63,331 bases of DNA. It comes from an uncultured Clostridia bacterium. GTDB lineage: Bacteria; Bacillota; Clostridia; Oscillospirales; Ruminococcaceae. Position 1 is the first letter of the stretch. Each line of letters begins with the position of its first letter. The stretch is taken from NCBI GenBank assembly GCA_937906945.1, contig CALCUE010000010.1, positions 1-63,331 of the forward strand, given 5' to 3'. This document shows, in pieces, positions 56,753 to 63,331 of this stretch. Under the pieces are notes generated by a model. It made no database searches, was not told the origin of the DNA, and saw only the letters and a program-made list of their open reading frames with translations. The position numbers were made by a program, and so were the translations under genes.

Positions 56753-57751
56753 TTATTTCAAAATTCTTCTTACAGAAAAAGCTAATAAATATATAAACCA
56801 TTCAGCCGCTTCAAAAGAAAAAACAAATTCTTCCGCTTTTTCTAAAAGAGAAAAGTTCGATTTTTTTATAAAAGCGCGAAGATGTTTTTTAATATCCTTT
56901 GGTGTTTTTGAGGATAGTCCTTTTTTGATTTTCCAATGATTTTTAAAACCGATACAGGACAACTCTCCGAAATAGCAGTTCCGGATGTAACGCCGGTCTT
57001 CTAACAGCTCTTTTGCGTTATCCGTATAGGCTGCATTAAGATAATCTTGGTCAAAAGTATTGGCGCACTCTAAATTTCTTAAAGCCACAGTATAACGTTT
57101 TTTTGGTCTTGATAAGCTACCGGGATGTTTATAATAATAGTAAATAGCGGAAGGAACAACGGTTATGCACTTCACATGGAGTAAATATTGGCTGTTAAAA
57201 AGTACGTCTTCCATATAGGACATTGTGAAACGAATGTTATTTTGGTCGACAAGGGATTTTAGGTACAACGCACCCCAGACGTAGCCGTGAACACGGAGCA
57301 AATCAGCGTGTCTTTGGCTTTCAAACAAAGAACAACAAAAAAGAGAATCATTTTCCGGCAAAGCCGATTGGTCGGAAATTTCGTTTATGGAAGATATGGC
57401 CATATCGCAATTTTCTTTTTCCATTCCGCGGAGAAGATGTTCAATATGGCAACGACCTATGGTGTCGTCAGAGTCGAGGAAAAATAAATATTTTCCATGA
57501 GAAAGCTCGATTCCATGATTTCGAGTATATCCCAATCCGATGTTCATTTCATTATCTGCCAACTGATAGGGAAAAGGCGAGTTCTTCAGAATTTTTTCGG
57601 CGATTTCCCGGCTGTTATCCGTACTTTGATCATTGATAACAATAATTTCTATATTCGGATAGGTTTGAGTGAAAACGGATTTTAAGCAATTTTCAATATA
57701 ATCTTCTACATTATATAGTGGAATTATTACGCTGACAAGATCAGAATTCAT
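56753..57751 (-). CDS. GT2-family glycosyltransferase, AT-rich
   Basis: The 332-residue protein has the GT2 motifs VSVIIPLYNVEDYIENC, IVINDQSTDNS, LGYTRNHGIELSHGKYLFFLDSDD with the DxD, and YMEDVLFNSQY. Its base composition and codon use (many AAA, ATA, TTT) are clearly AT-richer than all flanking genes, suggesting separate acquisition. The start overlaps the PIG-L gene by 11 bases. Donor and acceptor are unknown. Confidence 0.92.
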   Translation of the reverse strand: MNSDLVSVIIPLYNVEDYIENCLKSVFTQTYPNIEIIVINDQSTDNSREIAEKILKNSPFPYQLADNEMNIGLGYTRNHGIELSHGKYLFFLDSDDTIGRCHIEHLLRGMEKENCDMAISSINEISDQSALPENDSLFCCSLFESQRHADLLRVHGYVWGALYLKSLVDQNNIRFTMSYMEDVLFNSQYLLHVKCITVVPSAIYYYYKHPGSLSRPKKRYTVALRNLECANTFDQDYLNAAYTDNAKELLEDRRYIRNCYFGELSCIGFKNHWKIKKGLSSKTPKDIKKHLRAFIKKSNFSLLEKAEEFVFSFEAAEWFIYLLAFSVRRILK

Positions 57752-58355
57752 GCTCTATTTCCTCCAGATGTTCATGAATGACCCAATCGCCGTATTGATC
57801 AAGGACAAACTTTTCAGTAGTATAAATTTGATTGAAAATATCGTTTTTTTCTTGCGCTATAGACTTCGGCAAAGGATACTGATGAAGGGTGTCTTTCCCT
57901 GCCGGGCAGAGAACGGGACAGTCCATCTGGGACAGAACCGCCTGATGAACGCGTTGGTGCATCTTATGTCCGTATTCTCCTTCTGCATTATGCGTGGCAC
58001 AAAGAGCAAAATTTTTTACTTTTTTCATCTCATCAACGTGTTTTTTCAGAAGCGCCATTCTTTGATCTCGAGCCTCTAAATCATAAGCACGATACCGGAC
58101 GCCGTATTTTTTCATAACCCGGAAAAAGCAGGGCATCCGGCGAAGAGACCAACCGGTCGTCATCAAAACCACATAGGGTTTTTTCTCCTTGATGAACGTG
58201 TGGAAGAAAAGCGTGTCGTCGTCAGGGTGAGCGACAAAGAGGATGGAATCCGTTTTCGGCGGAAACAGAGCGTCCCGGGTCTTCCAATAGAGCAAAAAGA
58301 CGCGGCAAAGAATATGTCCGCAAAATTTATAGAGCTTGTGAAGCAGTTTTTTCAT
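57741..58355 (-). CDS. PIG-L-family deacetylase
   Basis: The 204-residue protein has the zinc-site motif ILFVAHPDDDTLFFHTF (AHPDD near residue 42) and the later histidine-rich segment EYGHKMHQRVHQAV, as in LmbE/PIG-L N-acetylglucosaminyl deacetylases. A membrane-proximal N-terminal helix (about 8-25) is likely. It may de-N-acetylate a HexNAc of the surface glycan, freeing an amine for further decoration. It overlaps the GT2 gene and follows the acyltransferase by 12 bases. Confidence 0.9.
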   Translation of the reverse strand: MKKLLHKLYKFCGHILCRVFLLYWKTRDALFPPKTDSILFVAHPDDDTLFFHTFIKEKKPYVVLMTTGWSLRRMPCFFRVMKKYGVRYRAYDLEARDQRMALLKKHVDEMKKVKNFALCATHNAEGEYGHKMHQRVHQAVLSQMDCPVLCPAGKDTLHQYPLPKSIAQEKNDIFNQIYTTEKFVLDQYGDWVIHEHLEEIEHEF

Positions 58356-58367
58356 AGAATAAGCCTT

Positions 58368-59423
58368 TCATCCGCGTTTCAGCTGGTCGGCGATAGTGCG
58401 GTTCAGATAGTGTGCGGGAATAGCGATCAGAATGGCGATGCCGATGGTGAGCAGCGTCCAAAGAGCCTCATTTTCAATATAGACAACGTCGCTTCGGAGA
58501 AAACGGTAAACCATGCCGTGAAGAAGATAGATCTCCAAAGAGATCGTACCGAGCTTGTCCCAAAGAGGCATGACCGGCTTAAATTTATAAAGGGCAACGA
58601 CCAAGACGGCAACGGAAAGCGGGGAGGAGATCAGACGGCAGAAAAGGCGGAGAGCCTCGGTGGCCGCGCTTTCGGAAAAGAGTCGTTCCACAACGGGCGG
58701 CGTCAGATAGAACAAAAGAAAAGCGAGAACAATAAGGCCGCCGAAACGGAAATAGCTTTGGGACAACCGGCGGTCGATGACTTCTTTTTTCCACGCCCAG
58801 AACATACCGAGCGCGAAACCGAGGTTGGAAAGATACCAGACGGAAGAGCAGGAAGTCAGCACGCAGACGGCGGCGAAAAGAAGCTGAAAACCCAGAACAC
58901 ACCCGATCTTTTGGCCGACGGAGGCTTTGGGGAGGAAACGGAAAATGCCGTAAAACGCGAAGTAGAAAAGGATCAGAACGATCATATACCAGGAGTTGGA
59001 GGCAATTCCGCCGAAGAAGACGGATTTAACGATGGCAAAAAGCGAATGGGGTTTTCCCGTCAGAAGGTCGTAAACGGCATAGACGGCGACGTCAAGAAGA
59101 TAGACGAGAACAAGATAGAGGACCCGCTTTTTTAAGAAACCGTCCAGATAGTTTTCCCGCTTTTGGTACTGGATCAGAAGACCGTAACCGGAAAGGAAGA
59201 AAAACAGGGCGACCATCAGATAGCCGATCATCCCGAGTACCGGAAAGACCGTGCCACTGGTGGTGCGTTCCGCCATATGGTGAAGAATGATGCCGATGGC
59301 GGCAACACCGCGCAGGGAATTGGTGACTTTGGGGGAGAGATAATCCTCCTGGCTTTTCCGGGCGAGGAAGACGCTGATACAGACAAGAAGAATATAGAAA
59401 AGCAGAACGGAATCCAAAAGCAT
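58368..59423 (-). CDS. Acyltransferase family 3 membrane protein
   Basis: The 351-residue protein has about ten helices and the family pattern NSLRGVAAIGIILHHMAE with the catalytic His, then LFFFLSGYGLLIQY. It is an OafA-like O-acyltransferase, distinct in sequence from the 50.9 kb member. It is the first gene of the minus-strand operon behind a strong promoter. AGGAG precedes the ATG. Confidence 0.9.
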   Translation of the reverse strand: MLLDSVLLFYILLVCISVFLARKSQEDYLSPKVTNSLRGVAAIGIILHHMAERTTSGTVFPVLGMIGYLMVALFFFLSGYGLLIQYQKRENYLDGFLKKRVLYLVLVYLLDVAVYAVYDLLTGKPHSLFAIVKSVFFGGIASNSWYMIVLILFYFAFYGIFRFLPKASVGQKIGCVLGFQLLFAAVCVLTSCSSVWYLSNLGFALGMFWAWKKEVIDRRLSQSYFRFGGLIVLAFLLFYLTPPVVERLFSESAATEALRLFCRLISSPLSVAVLVVALYKFKPVMPLWDKLGTISLEIYLLHGMVYRFLRSDVVYIENEALWTLLTIGIAILIAIPAHYLNRTIADQLKRG

Positions 59424-59461
59424 AGCCTGTCTCCTCCCGAAAATAGCAACATTATAGTGTC

Positions 59462-59490
59462 AGTATATCATCAAAAAAAGCGGGGGTCAA
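59462..59490 (-). promoter_or_regulatory. Promoter of the minus-strand decoration operon
   Basis: Minus strand: -35 TTGACC (59485-59490), 17-base spacer, -10 TATACT (59462-59467). Confidence 0.8.
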
Positions 59491-59522
59491 TTCCCTTTGA
59501 ACGATTTTTCGACAGAATGGGG

Positions 59523-59550
59523 TTGCGCGTTTTTAAAATTTGTATATAAT
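59523..59550 (+). promoter_or_regulatory. Promoter of the VanZ-like gene
   Basis: -35 TTGCGC (59523-59528), 16-base spacer, -10 TATAAT (59545-59550). It is divergent from the decoration operon promoter. Confidence 0.65.
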
Positions 59551-59593
59551 ATAAAGACACAGACCGATTTTATCCGAAAGGAGGATGTCCGGA

Positions 59594-60121
59594 TTGTTCT
59601 TTATCTATTCACGGCCGCTTAAAGTGATCGTTTCCTGGATCGTTCTGGCCGTCCTCTTTTACGCGTTCATGGAGATCTGGTTTCGTAATCAAAAAATATG
59701 GAAAGTTGTCAACCGCCTTTTGGCCGTCTTTTCGATCCTGGTCATTCTCTATCTGACGGTCGTTAAGAGGGAAGCGGGCGATAAAGGCGTTTCGCTGACG
59801 CCGTTCATCACGTTTCAGCTGGCAAAAATTGAGCCGGAGCTATACCGCTCCATGCTTATGAACGTCTTCCTCTTCGTTCCCTTCGGCCTTTCGTTCCCCT
59901 ATCTGTTTCCGGAAAAGTGGAAACCGGCGGGGAAGGTGCTTCTGACCGTTCTGGCGGGGGCGCTTTTCAGCGCCGGAATCGAAGCGGCGCAGTACTATTT
60001 CCATCTGGGCTTGACGGAGACGGACGACGTCATCATGAATACGGCGGGAACGGTGTTCGGCGCCTTTCATCTTATCGCGGCGGAGCTTTTTATCCGGCTT
60101 CATAACAAACGGAAAACGTAA
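59594..60121 (+). CDS. VanZ-like membrane protein
   Basis: The TTG start gives 175 residues and lies nine bases after AAAGGAGG; an in-frame ATG at 59585 abuts that site and is less likely. The protein has about five helices and the VanZ motifs NVFLFVPFGLSFPYLFP, GIEAAQYYFHLGLTETDDVIMN and NTAGTVFGA. VanZ itself gives low-level teicoplanin resistance, but most family members have unknown roles in the envelope, so no resistance is claimed. A terminator follows. Confidence 0.9.
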   Translation: MFFIYSRPLKVIVSWIVLAVLFYAFMEIWFRNQKIWKVVNRLLAVFSILVILYLTVVKREAGDKGVSLTPFITFQLAKIEPELYRSMLMNVFLFVPFGLSFPYLFPEKWKPAGKVLLTVLAGALFSAGIEAAQYYFHLGLTETDDVIMNTAGTVFGAFHLIAAELFIRLHNKRKT

Positions 60122-60160
60122 AAAAGTGCCTCCGTGGGAAACCACGGAGACACTTTTTTA
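60121..60160. terminator. Bidirectional terminator
   Basis: AAAAAGTG and CACTTTTTT arms, with an inner CTCCGTGG-GAAA-CCACGGAG stem separated by a single C/A mismatch, lie between the VanZ-like gene and the convergent lipoprotein gene. Confidence 0.88.
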
Positions 60161-60174
60161 CTTTTTATGTGTTG

Positions 60175-61176
60175 TCATTCGGCGTCGGAAAGCCGGGTGC
60201 ATTTGGCGTTCGAGAAATCCATCGTCCATTCGGTGGCGCTTGTCTTTTTGACGGTGAACTGTACTTCTACATCGCCGCCCATTTTCGCGAGCACCATGGT
60301 GTATTTGCCGAGATCGGGAACGCAATAGTTTTCAAGGGAGAACTTATAGGGGCATTTTTCCGCGATTTCGGAATAAGTAAGATCGACCGCGTCCGCTTCC
60401 TCATAAGTCACGTAGTCACCCTCCGGGCAGATCATCAGATAATACTTGTCATAGCCCTCCGGGTCGGTCTCCTCAAGATAATATCCGTCAAAGAAGAATT
60501 CGGACCAGTCTTCATTGTAGGCGTTAAAAGTGAACCACGAAGCGATCTCGTCCTCGACGCTGTCGAATTCTTCGACCTTTCTGTCTTCACCGGCACCGCG
60601 GAGCCACGAGTTGTCAAAGCCGATTTCGATGTTCCCGCTCTTATCCTTGTTGAAAATCCATTCTCCGATTACGTTTCCGGAATCGTCATCATCACACAGA
60701 ACCATCGTATAGGTGTCGGGAACGATGCTTTCGTTATTCAGCGCGAACGTGTAGATACCATCAAACCATTCCTTATCGTATGACGAATCAAAGTATTCAT
60801 AGTAGGAGTCAGCTGCGTCCGCGGATTCTTCCGTTAGGTAAATGCCCAAAGGACAGATACCGAGCCAGCCGGATCCGCTCTTGATATAAGCGGATGTCTT
60901 GACAGAGATAATAACGTGTCCCTTACTGTCAACCCTGTAAGCAATGGCTTCGCCGAGCTTCGTTTCATCCGTCACGGCGCCTTCCGGTGCCGGGGTATCC
61001 GAAGTAGGTTCGCTGTCGGGCTGCGAAGGTTCGCTATTTTCGGGAGTGTTTTCCGTTTCCGGGACGTTCTCGTTTTCCGGAACGCTGTTCGAGGGTTCTT
61101 CGGTCGGTTTACTGCCGCAGGCGGCGAAGGTGAGCACCATCGTCAGCACAAGGAATAAAGCGATGATCTTTTTCAT
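60175..61176 (-). CDS. Lipoprotein of unknown function
   Basis: The 333-residue protein has a lipoprotein signal (1-19, FAAC with the lipidated Cys at 20) and a Ser/Glu/Pro/Thr-rich linker (about 22-72). Its acidic, Tyr/Asp-rich body contains two similar halves, around GSGWLGICPLGIYLTEESADA...YTFALNN...DTYTMVL and YYLMICPEGDYVTYEEADA...YKFSLEN...GKYTMVL. This suggests an internal duplication. The function is unknown. It follows the next upstream gene by only four bases. Confidence 0.8.
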   Translation of the reverse strand: MKKIIALFLVLTMVLTFAACGSKPTEEPSNSVPENENVPETENTPENSEPSQPDSEPTSDTPAPEGAVTDETKLGEAIAYRVDSKGHVIISVKTSAYIKSGSGWLGICPLGIYLTEESADAADSYYEYFDSSYDKEWFDGIYTFALNNESIVPDTYTMVLCDDDDSGNVIGEWIFNKDKSGNIEIGFDNSWLRGAGEDRKVEEFDSVEDEIASWFTFNAYNEDWSEFFFDGYYLEETDPEGYDKYYLMICPEGDYVTYEEADAVDLTYSEIAEKCPYKFSLENYCVPDLGKYTMVLAKMGGDVEVQFTVKKTSATEWTMDFSNAKCTRLSDAE

Positions 61177-61180
61177 TTTC

Positions 61181-61810
61181 TTAATCTCCTAATACTTCGT
61201 CTTTGCTTTTTGTTCGATACATTCCGACGCTCATCACGTCCAGATCGTTGAAGGCTTCGACCGAACTGAACACCAGATATTCGCCGCCGAGGTCTTTATA
61301 CAGGACCTGATCGGAATCCTTATATTTATTCACAAAGCCGTCCGCTTTCAATACGCTGACGTAGGCGCAGAGGTCATCATAGGTGGCGCCGACGGCGTTG
61401 AAATTATAATAGGTCGTGCCTTCGTCCGACGTGTAGTTTTCGTCAATGGAAAATTCCTTGCCGCCGAAGCACCAGATCGGGAATCCGGGCAGTTTGGTAT
61501 TCCATTCGGAAAGACCGGCCCGGCTTTCCTCGGCTTTTTCCACAACCTTAGCATAGTGTTCCATGGATTGGGAAAGGCGGTTGAGCGATTCTTCCAGAGA
61601 AGAGGTCGGCTTTTTTCCGGATTCGGAAGCGGATTCGGCGGAGGCATTCATGGCCTCGGTCGCCTCGTCAAGGGAATGAGCGACGGAATTGGCGTAGGCT
61701 TCCGCTTTGGGAGCGATGATCTTTTCCGCCGCGGAGCTGACCGCGTCGCGGATGCCTTTGCTGATGCCGTCATCGACGGCGTTGCGGATCAAATTTTTTA
61801 AGAAACTCAT
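61181..61810 (-). CDS. Hypothetical protein with helical N-terminus
   Basis: The 209-residue protein is not recognised. Residues 1-100 are Ala/Ser/Glu-rich and likely helical or coiled coil (SKGIRDAVSSAAEKII, SLDEATEAMNASAES). Residues 105-200 look like a compact alpha/beta domain (LPGFPIWCFGGKEFSIDEN, GATYDDLCAYVSVLKADGF). No signal peptide or membrane helix is evident. GGAGG precedes the ATG. The lipoprotein gene follows four bases later, so the two are probably co-transcribed and may cooperate. Confidence 0.75.
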   Translation of the reverse strand: MSFLKNLIRNAVDDGISKGIRDAVSSAAEKIIAPKAEAYANSVAHSLDEATEAMNASAESASESGKKPTSSLEESLNRLSQSMEHYAKVVEKAEESRAGLSEWNTKLPGFPIWCFGGKEFSIDENYTSDEGTTYYNFNAVGATYDDLCAYVSVLKADGFVNKYKDSDQVLYKDLGGEYLVFSSVEAFNDLDVMSVGMYRTKSKDEVLGD

Positions 61811-62008
61811 TTTTCCTCCAATCCGGCGTTAAGACGCCTTGTTTTTTGTTTACGAACGGAAAACGGTGCTTATGGTAAAAGGTTTTGCGGACGAATGTGG
61901 CGGAAGAATCCCGTTTTTGACGGATTCCCCCTTTCATTATACAAAGATAAAATAAAAAAGCAACAAAAAAACACGGGAATTCGAAAATTGAATTCCCGTG
62001 ATGATAAG

Positions 62009-62053
62009 TGGCGTCCCCGGCGCGATTCGAACGCGCGGCCTTTCGCTTAGGAG
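62009..62053 (-). other. tRNA-Arg(CCU) 3' fragment, predicted attachment site
   Basis: On the minus strand the sequence runs from an anticodon loop CTCCTAA (anticodon CCU) through the 3' anticodon strand GCGAA, a variable loop, a perfect T-arm GCGCG-TTCGAAT-CGCGC, the 3' acceptor strand CGGGGAC, G and the encoded CCA. Sequence upstream of the loop does not pair with GCGAA, and no D-arm or 5' acceptor strand is present. The gene is therefore only the 3' half. Integrases that use tRNA genes duplicate exactly this half, so it is read as the far att site of an element lying to its right. Confidence 0.75.
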
Positions 62054-62383
62054 TTCGAGCCGAAATGCCGAACGCCGTACCTTGTGATACCTTGAAATGC
62101 CTTATTTTACGGCATTTTTTATGTTTTGAAGTCCTGTCGTGTTACGCCGTCCTCGCTGATTTTAAGGCATTTTAATAGCTCTTGTTAGCAGTCTGTTAGC
62201 AGGAGCCGTGATTTTAGGGTGGTGATATAGTTTCTATTTGAGCTTGTTTTTACCTCTCAAATGTTTGTGAGTGTTATGGTGTGTTACTGAATATCAATTT
62301 TCTACCTAATTGTATATTTCAAATATAATATAAACTGGTACTACCCTGCGTGAAATGATAACATATAGAAAAAAGGTACTATT

Positions 62384-62400
62384 TATGATATAATATCATA
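62384..62400. promoter_or_regulatory. Palindrome upstream of the response regulator
   Basis: TATGATAT-A-ATATCATA is a perfect 17-base palindrome that includes a TATAAT-like -10 (62389-62394). It could be an operator/promoter for the downstream two-component genes. Confidence 0.4.
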
Positions 62401-62493
62401 TAATCCGTATTTTACATCGATTTTACAAAAAGCCGATAACAGATTTTAACTTTCCACTGTAAAATATAAGAAAAGTAAAAAGAGGTGAAAAGG

Positions 62494-63171
62494 TTGATTT
62501 TTTGCGTAGAAGATGATAACGGTATCAGAAATCTGATGCTGTATACATTAAATGCTTCCGGATTTGAAGCAAAAGGATTTACCGATTCGGCAGATTTTTG
62601 GAAAGATCTTGAGGCTATAAAGCCTGAACTGATTTTGCTTGATATTATGTTGCCGGGCGAGGACGGAATCTCTATTTTGAAGAAACTCCGATCGGATATT
62701 GCAACCTGCGATATTCCGATTATTATGGCAAGTGCAAAAGGCACCGAGTACGACAAAGTGCTGGGACTTGATCTCGGAGCGGACGACTATCTTGCAAAGC
62801 CTTTCGGGATGATGGAGATGGTATCAAGAGTAAAAGCGATCCTTCGAAGATCGGGTCCGCAGATCAAATCTGCCGTTGTAAAGAGGGGAAACATTGAGAT
62901 CGATGTGAATAAGCACAAAGTGACTGTCGACGGGCGCGAAATCATTCTGACGCGCAAGGAATACGATCTGTTACTGCTGTTTGCTGAGAATCCTGAAAGG
63001 GTATTCACCAGAGAACAGCTGCTGGCAGGTGTATGGCAGTCTGATGCCTTCGTCGAGACGAGGACTGTAGATGTTCATGTGGGTACGCTGAGAACCAAGC
63101 TCGGAAAAGACGGGGATCTGATCAGAACGGTCAGAGGTGTAGGATATCGCATGGAGGCAGGGGATGCGTAA
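62494..63171 (+). CDS. OmpR-family response regulator
   Basis: The TTG start behind AGAGGTG gives 225 residues; a GTG three codons earlier overlaps that ribosome site. The receiver domain has CVEDDNG, the phospho-acceptor in LLDIMLPGEDG, ASAKG and AKPFG. The winged-helix domain ends TVRGVGYRM. It overlaps the kinase gene by eight bases. Codon use is AT-richer than the chromosome to the left, in line with residence on a mobile element. The target is unknown; it is not a close copy of the 20.1 kb regulator. Confidence 0.92.
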   Translation: MIFCVEDDNGIRNLMLYTLNASGFEAKGFTDSADFWKDLEAIKPELILLDIMLPGEDGISILKKLRSDIATCDIPIIMASAKGTEYDKVLGLDLGADDYLAKPFGMMEMVSRVKAILRRSGPQIKSAVVKRGNIEIDVNKHKVTVDGREIILTRKEYDLLLLFAENPERVFTREQLLAGVWQSDAFVETRTVDVHVGTLRTKLGKDGDLIRTVRGVGYRMEAGDA

Positions 63172-63331
63172 GAGAATATTCAGAGCGATCAGTCTGGTAA
63201 CATTGCTTGTACTGGTCGCTTCTCTTGTATTTATCATGGGAAGCACTTATGAATACTTTTCCGGCATTCAGGAGCAGCAGCTTAAGAATCAGGTCAAACT
63301 GGTCGCCAATGGCGCGGAGCAGTCAGGAATA
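63164..63331 (+). CDS. Sensor histidine kinase, 5' part only
   Basis: The ATG overlaps the regulator stop by eight bases and 56 codons are present before the window ends. The visible part has a basic N-terminus (MRKRIFRAI), one transmembrane helix (about 8-26) and the start of an extracytoplasmic domain. No catalytic domain is in view; the kinase call rests on the N-terminal topology and the overlapping OmpR-type regulator gene. Confidence 0.75.
   Translation, partial: MRKRIFRAISLVTLLVLVASLVFIMGSTYEYFSGIQEQQLKNQVKLVANGAEQSGI

Larger units (their letters stand above)
62054..63331. mobile_element. Probable edge of an integrated element (continues beyond the window)
   Basis: Right of the tRNA fragment the DNA becomes AT-richer. 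Positions 62054-62493 hold no gene: there is a hairpin AAATGCC/GGCATTT (about 62094-62117), two direct repeats TGTTAGCAG (62183-62191 and 62194-62202) and a palindrome (62384-62400). A response regulator and a truncated kinase follow. No integrase is in view, so the element call rests on the att-like fragment and composition. The stretch 61811-62008 left of it shows nothing beyond an inverted repeat GGGAATTC-GAAAATT-GAATTCCC (about 61976-61998), a possible terminator. Confidence 0.45.

Noticed and set aside
59594..60121. Glycopeptide resistance determinant
   Set aside because: VanZ-like proteins are common in Clostridia, and no vanA/vanH/vanX ligase genes are present.
62009..62100. Intact tRNA gene
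   Set aside because: The anticodon 5' strand, D-arm and 5' acceptor strand are missing, so only the 3' half is present.

Overview
The window carries a chromosomal origin region of a spore-forming-type Clostridia bacterium (Bacillota). The evidence is the conserved order dnaA - dnaN - S4 protein - recF - remB - gyrB - gyrA, together with spmA/spmB, an AbrB/SpoVT-type regulator, DUF1385-prmC, an SPFH/zinc-ribbon operon like Bacillus ydjGHI, and a cysteine T-box in front of cysE. Base composition is moderately GC-rich and the intergenic repeats look like those of gut Oscillospirales, but species and family cannot be fixed from sequence alone.

Layout. 1-12.6 kb: the replication/gyrase block on the plus strand. 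It is interrupted by mosaics of short palindromic repeats and by two small orphan nuclease genes (GIY-YIG at 5.4 kb, DUF559 at 9.5 kb), each bracketed by inverted copies of a different repeat family. 12.9-18.5 kb: minus-strand cysE (T-box controlled), a D-Ala-D-Ala carboxypeptidase, and an SPFH - zinc-ribbon - small membrane protein operon. 18.7-24.1 kb: lipoprotein, two-component system, DUF1385 and prmC on the plus strand. 24.2-33.6 kb: housekeeping genes on both strands (AbrB, spmAB, XRE regulator, phosphatases, MazG-like, eIF2B-like, AAA ATPase, M42 peptidase).

33.7-51.9 kb: one long, tightly packed plus-strand cell-surface polysaccharide operon behind a good sigma-A promoter. It encodes an initiating sugar transferase, an aldolase and a 2-hydroxyacid dehydrogenase, glycosyltransferases, a UDP-HexNAc dehydrogenase/epimerase pair, an EpsG-type polymerase and a Wzx-type flippase. 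These are followed by a decoration module: LicD, ATP-grasp, class V aminotransferase, a TagD-type cytidylyltransferase fused to a Gfo/Idh/MocA oxidoreductase, a second ATP-grasp and an acyltransferase. 52.0-55.8 kb: a separately promoted SLC13 permease, a third ATP-grasp and an APC permease. 55.9-59.4 kb: a minus-strand operon of acyltransferase, PIG-L deacetylase, GT2 and a second LicD. 59.6-61.8 kb: VanZ-like protein, a lipoprotein and an unknown protein.

At 62.0 kb a 3' fragment of tRNA-Arg(CCU) without its 5' half marks a probable attachment site. The AT-richer DNA to its right, with a second two-component system cut by the window end, is probably the edge of an integrated element.

The two observations I rate highest are these. 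First, three repeat families have fixed arms but freely exchanged, self-complementary hairpins, and two of the families enclose their own nuclease gene. Second, the decoration module reads like a pathway that makes a CDP-activated, probably aminated small alcohol for LicD to attach to the surface glycan.
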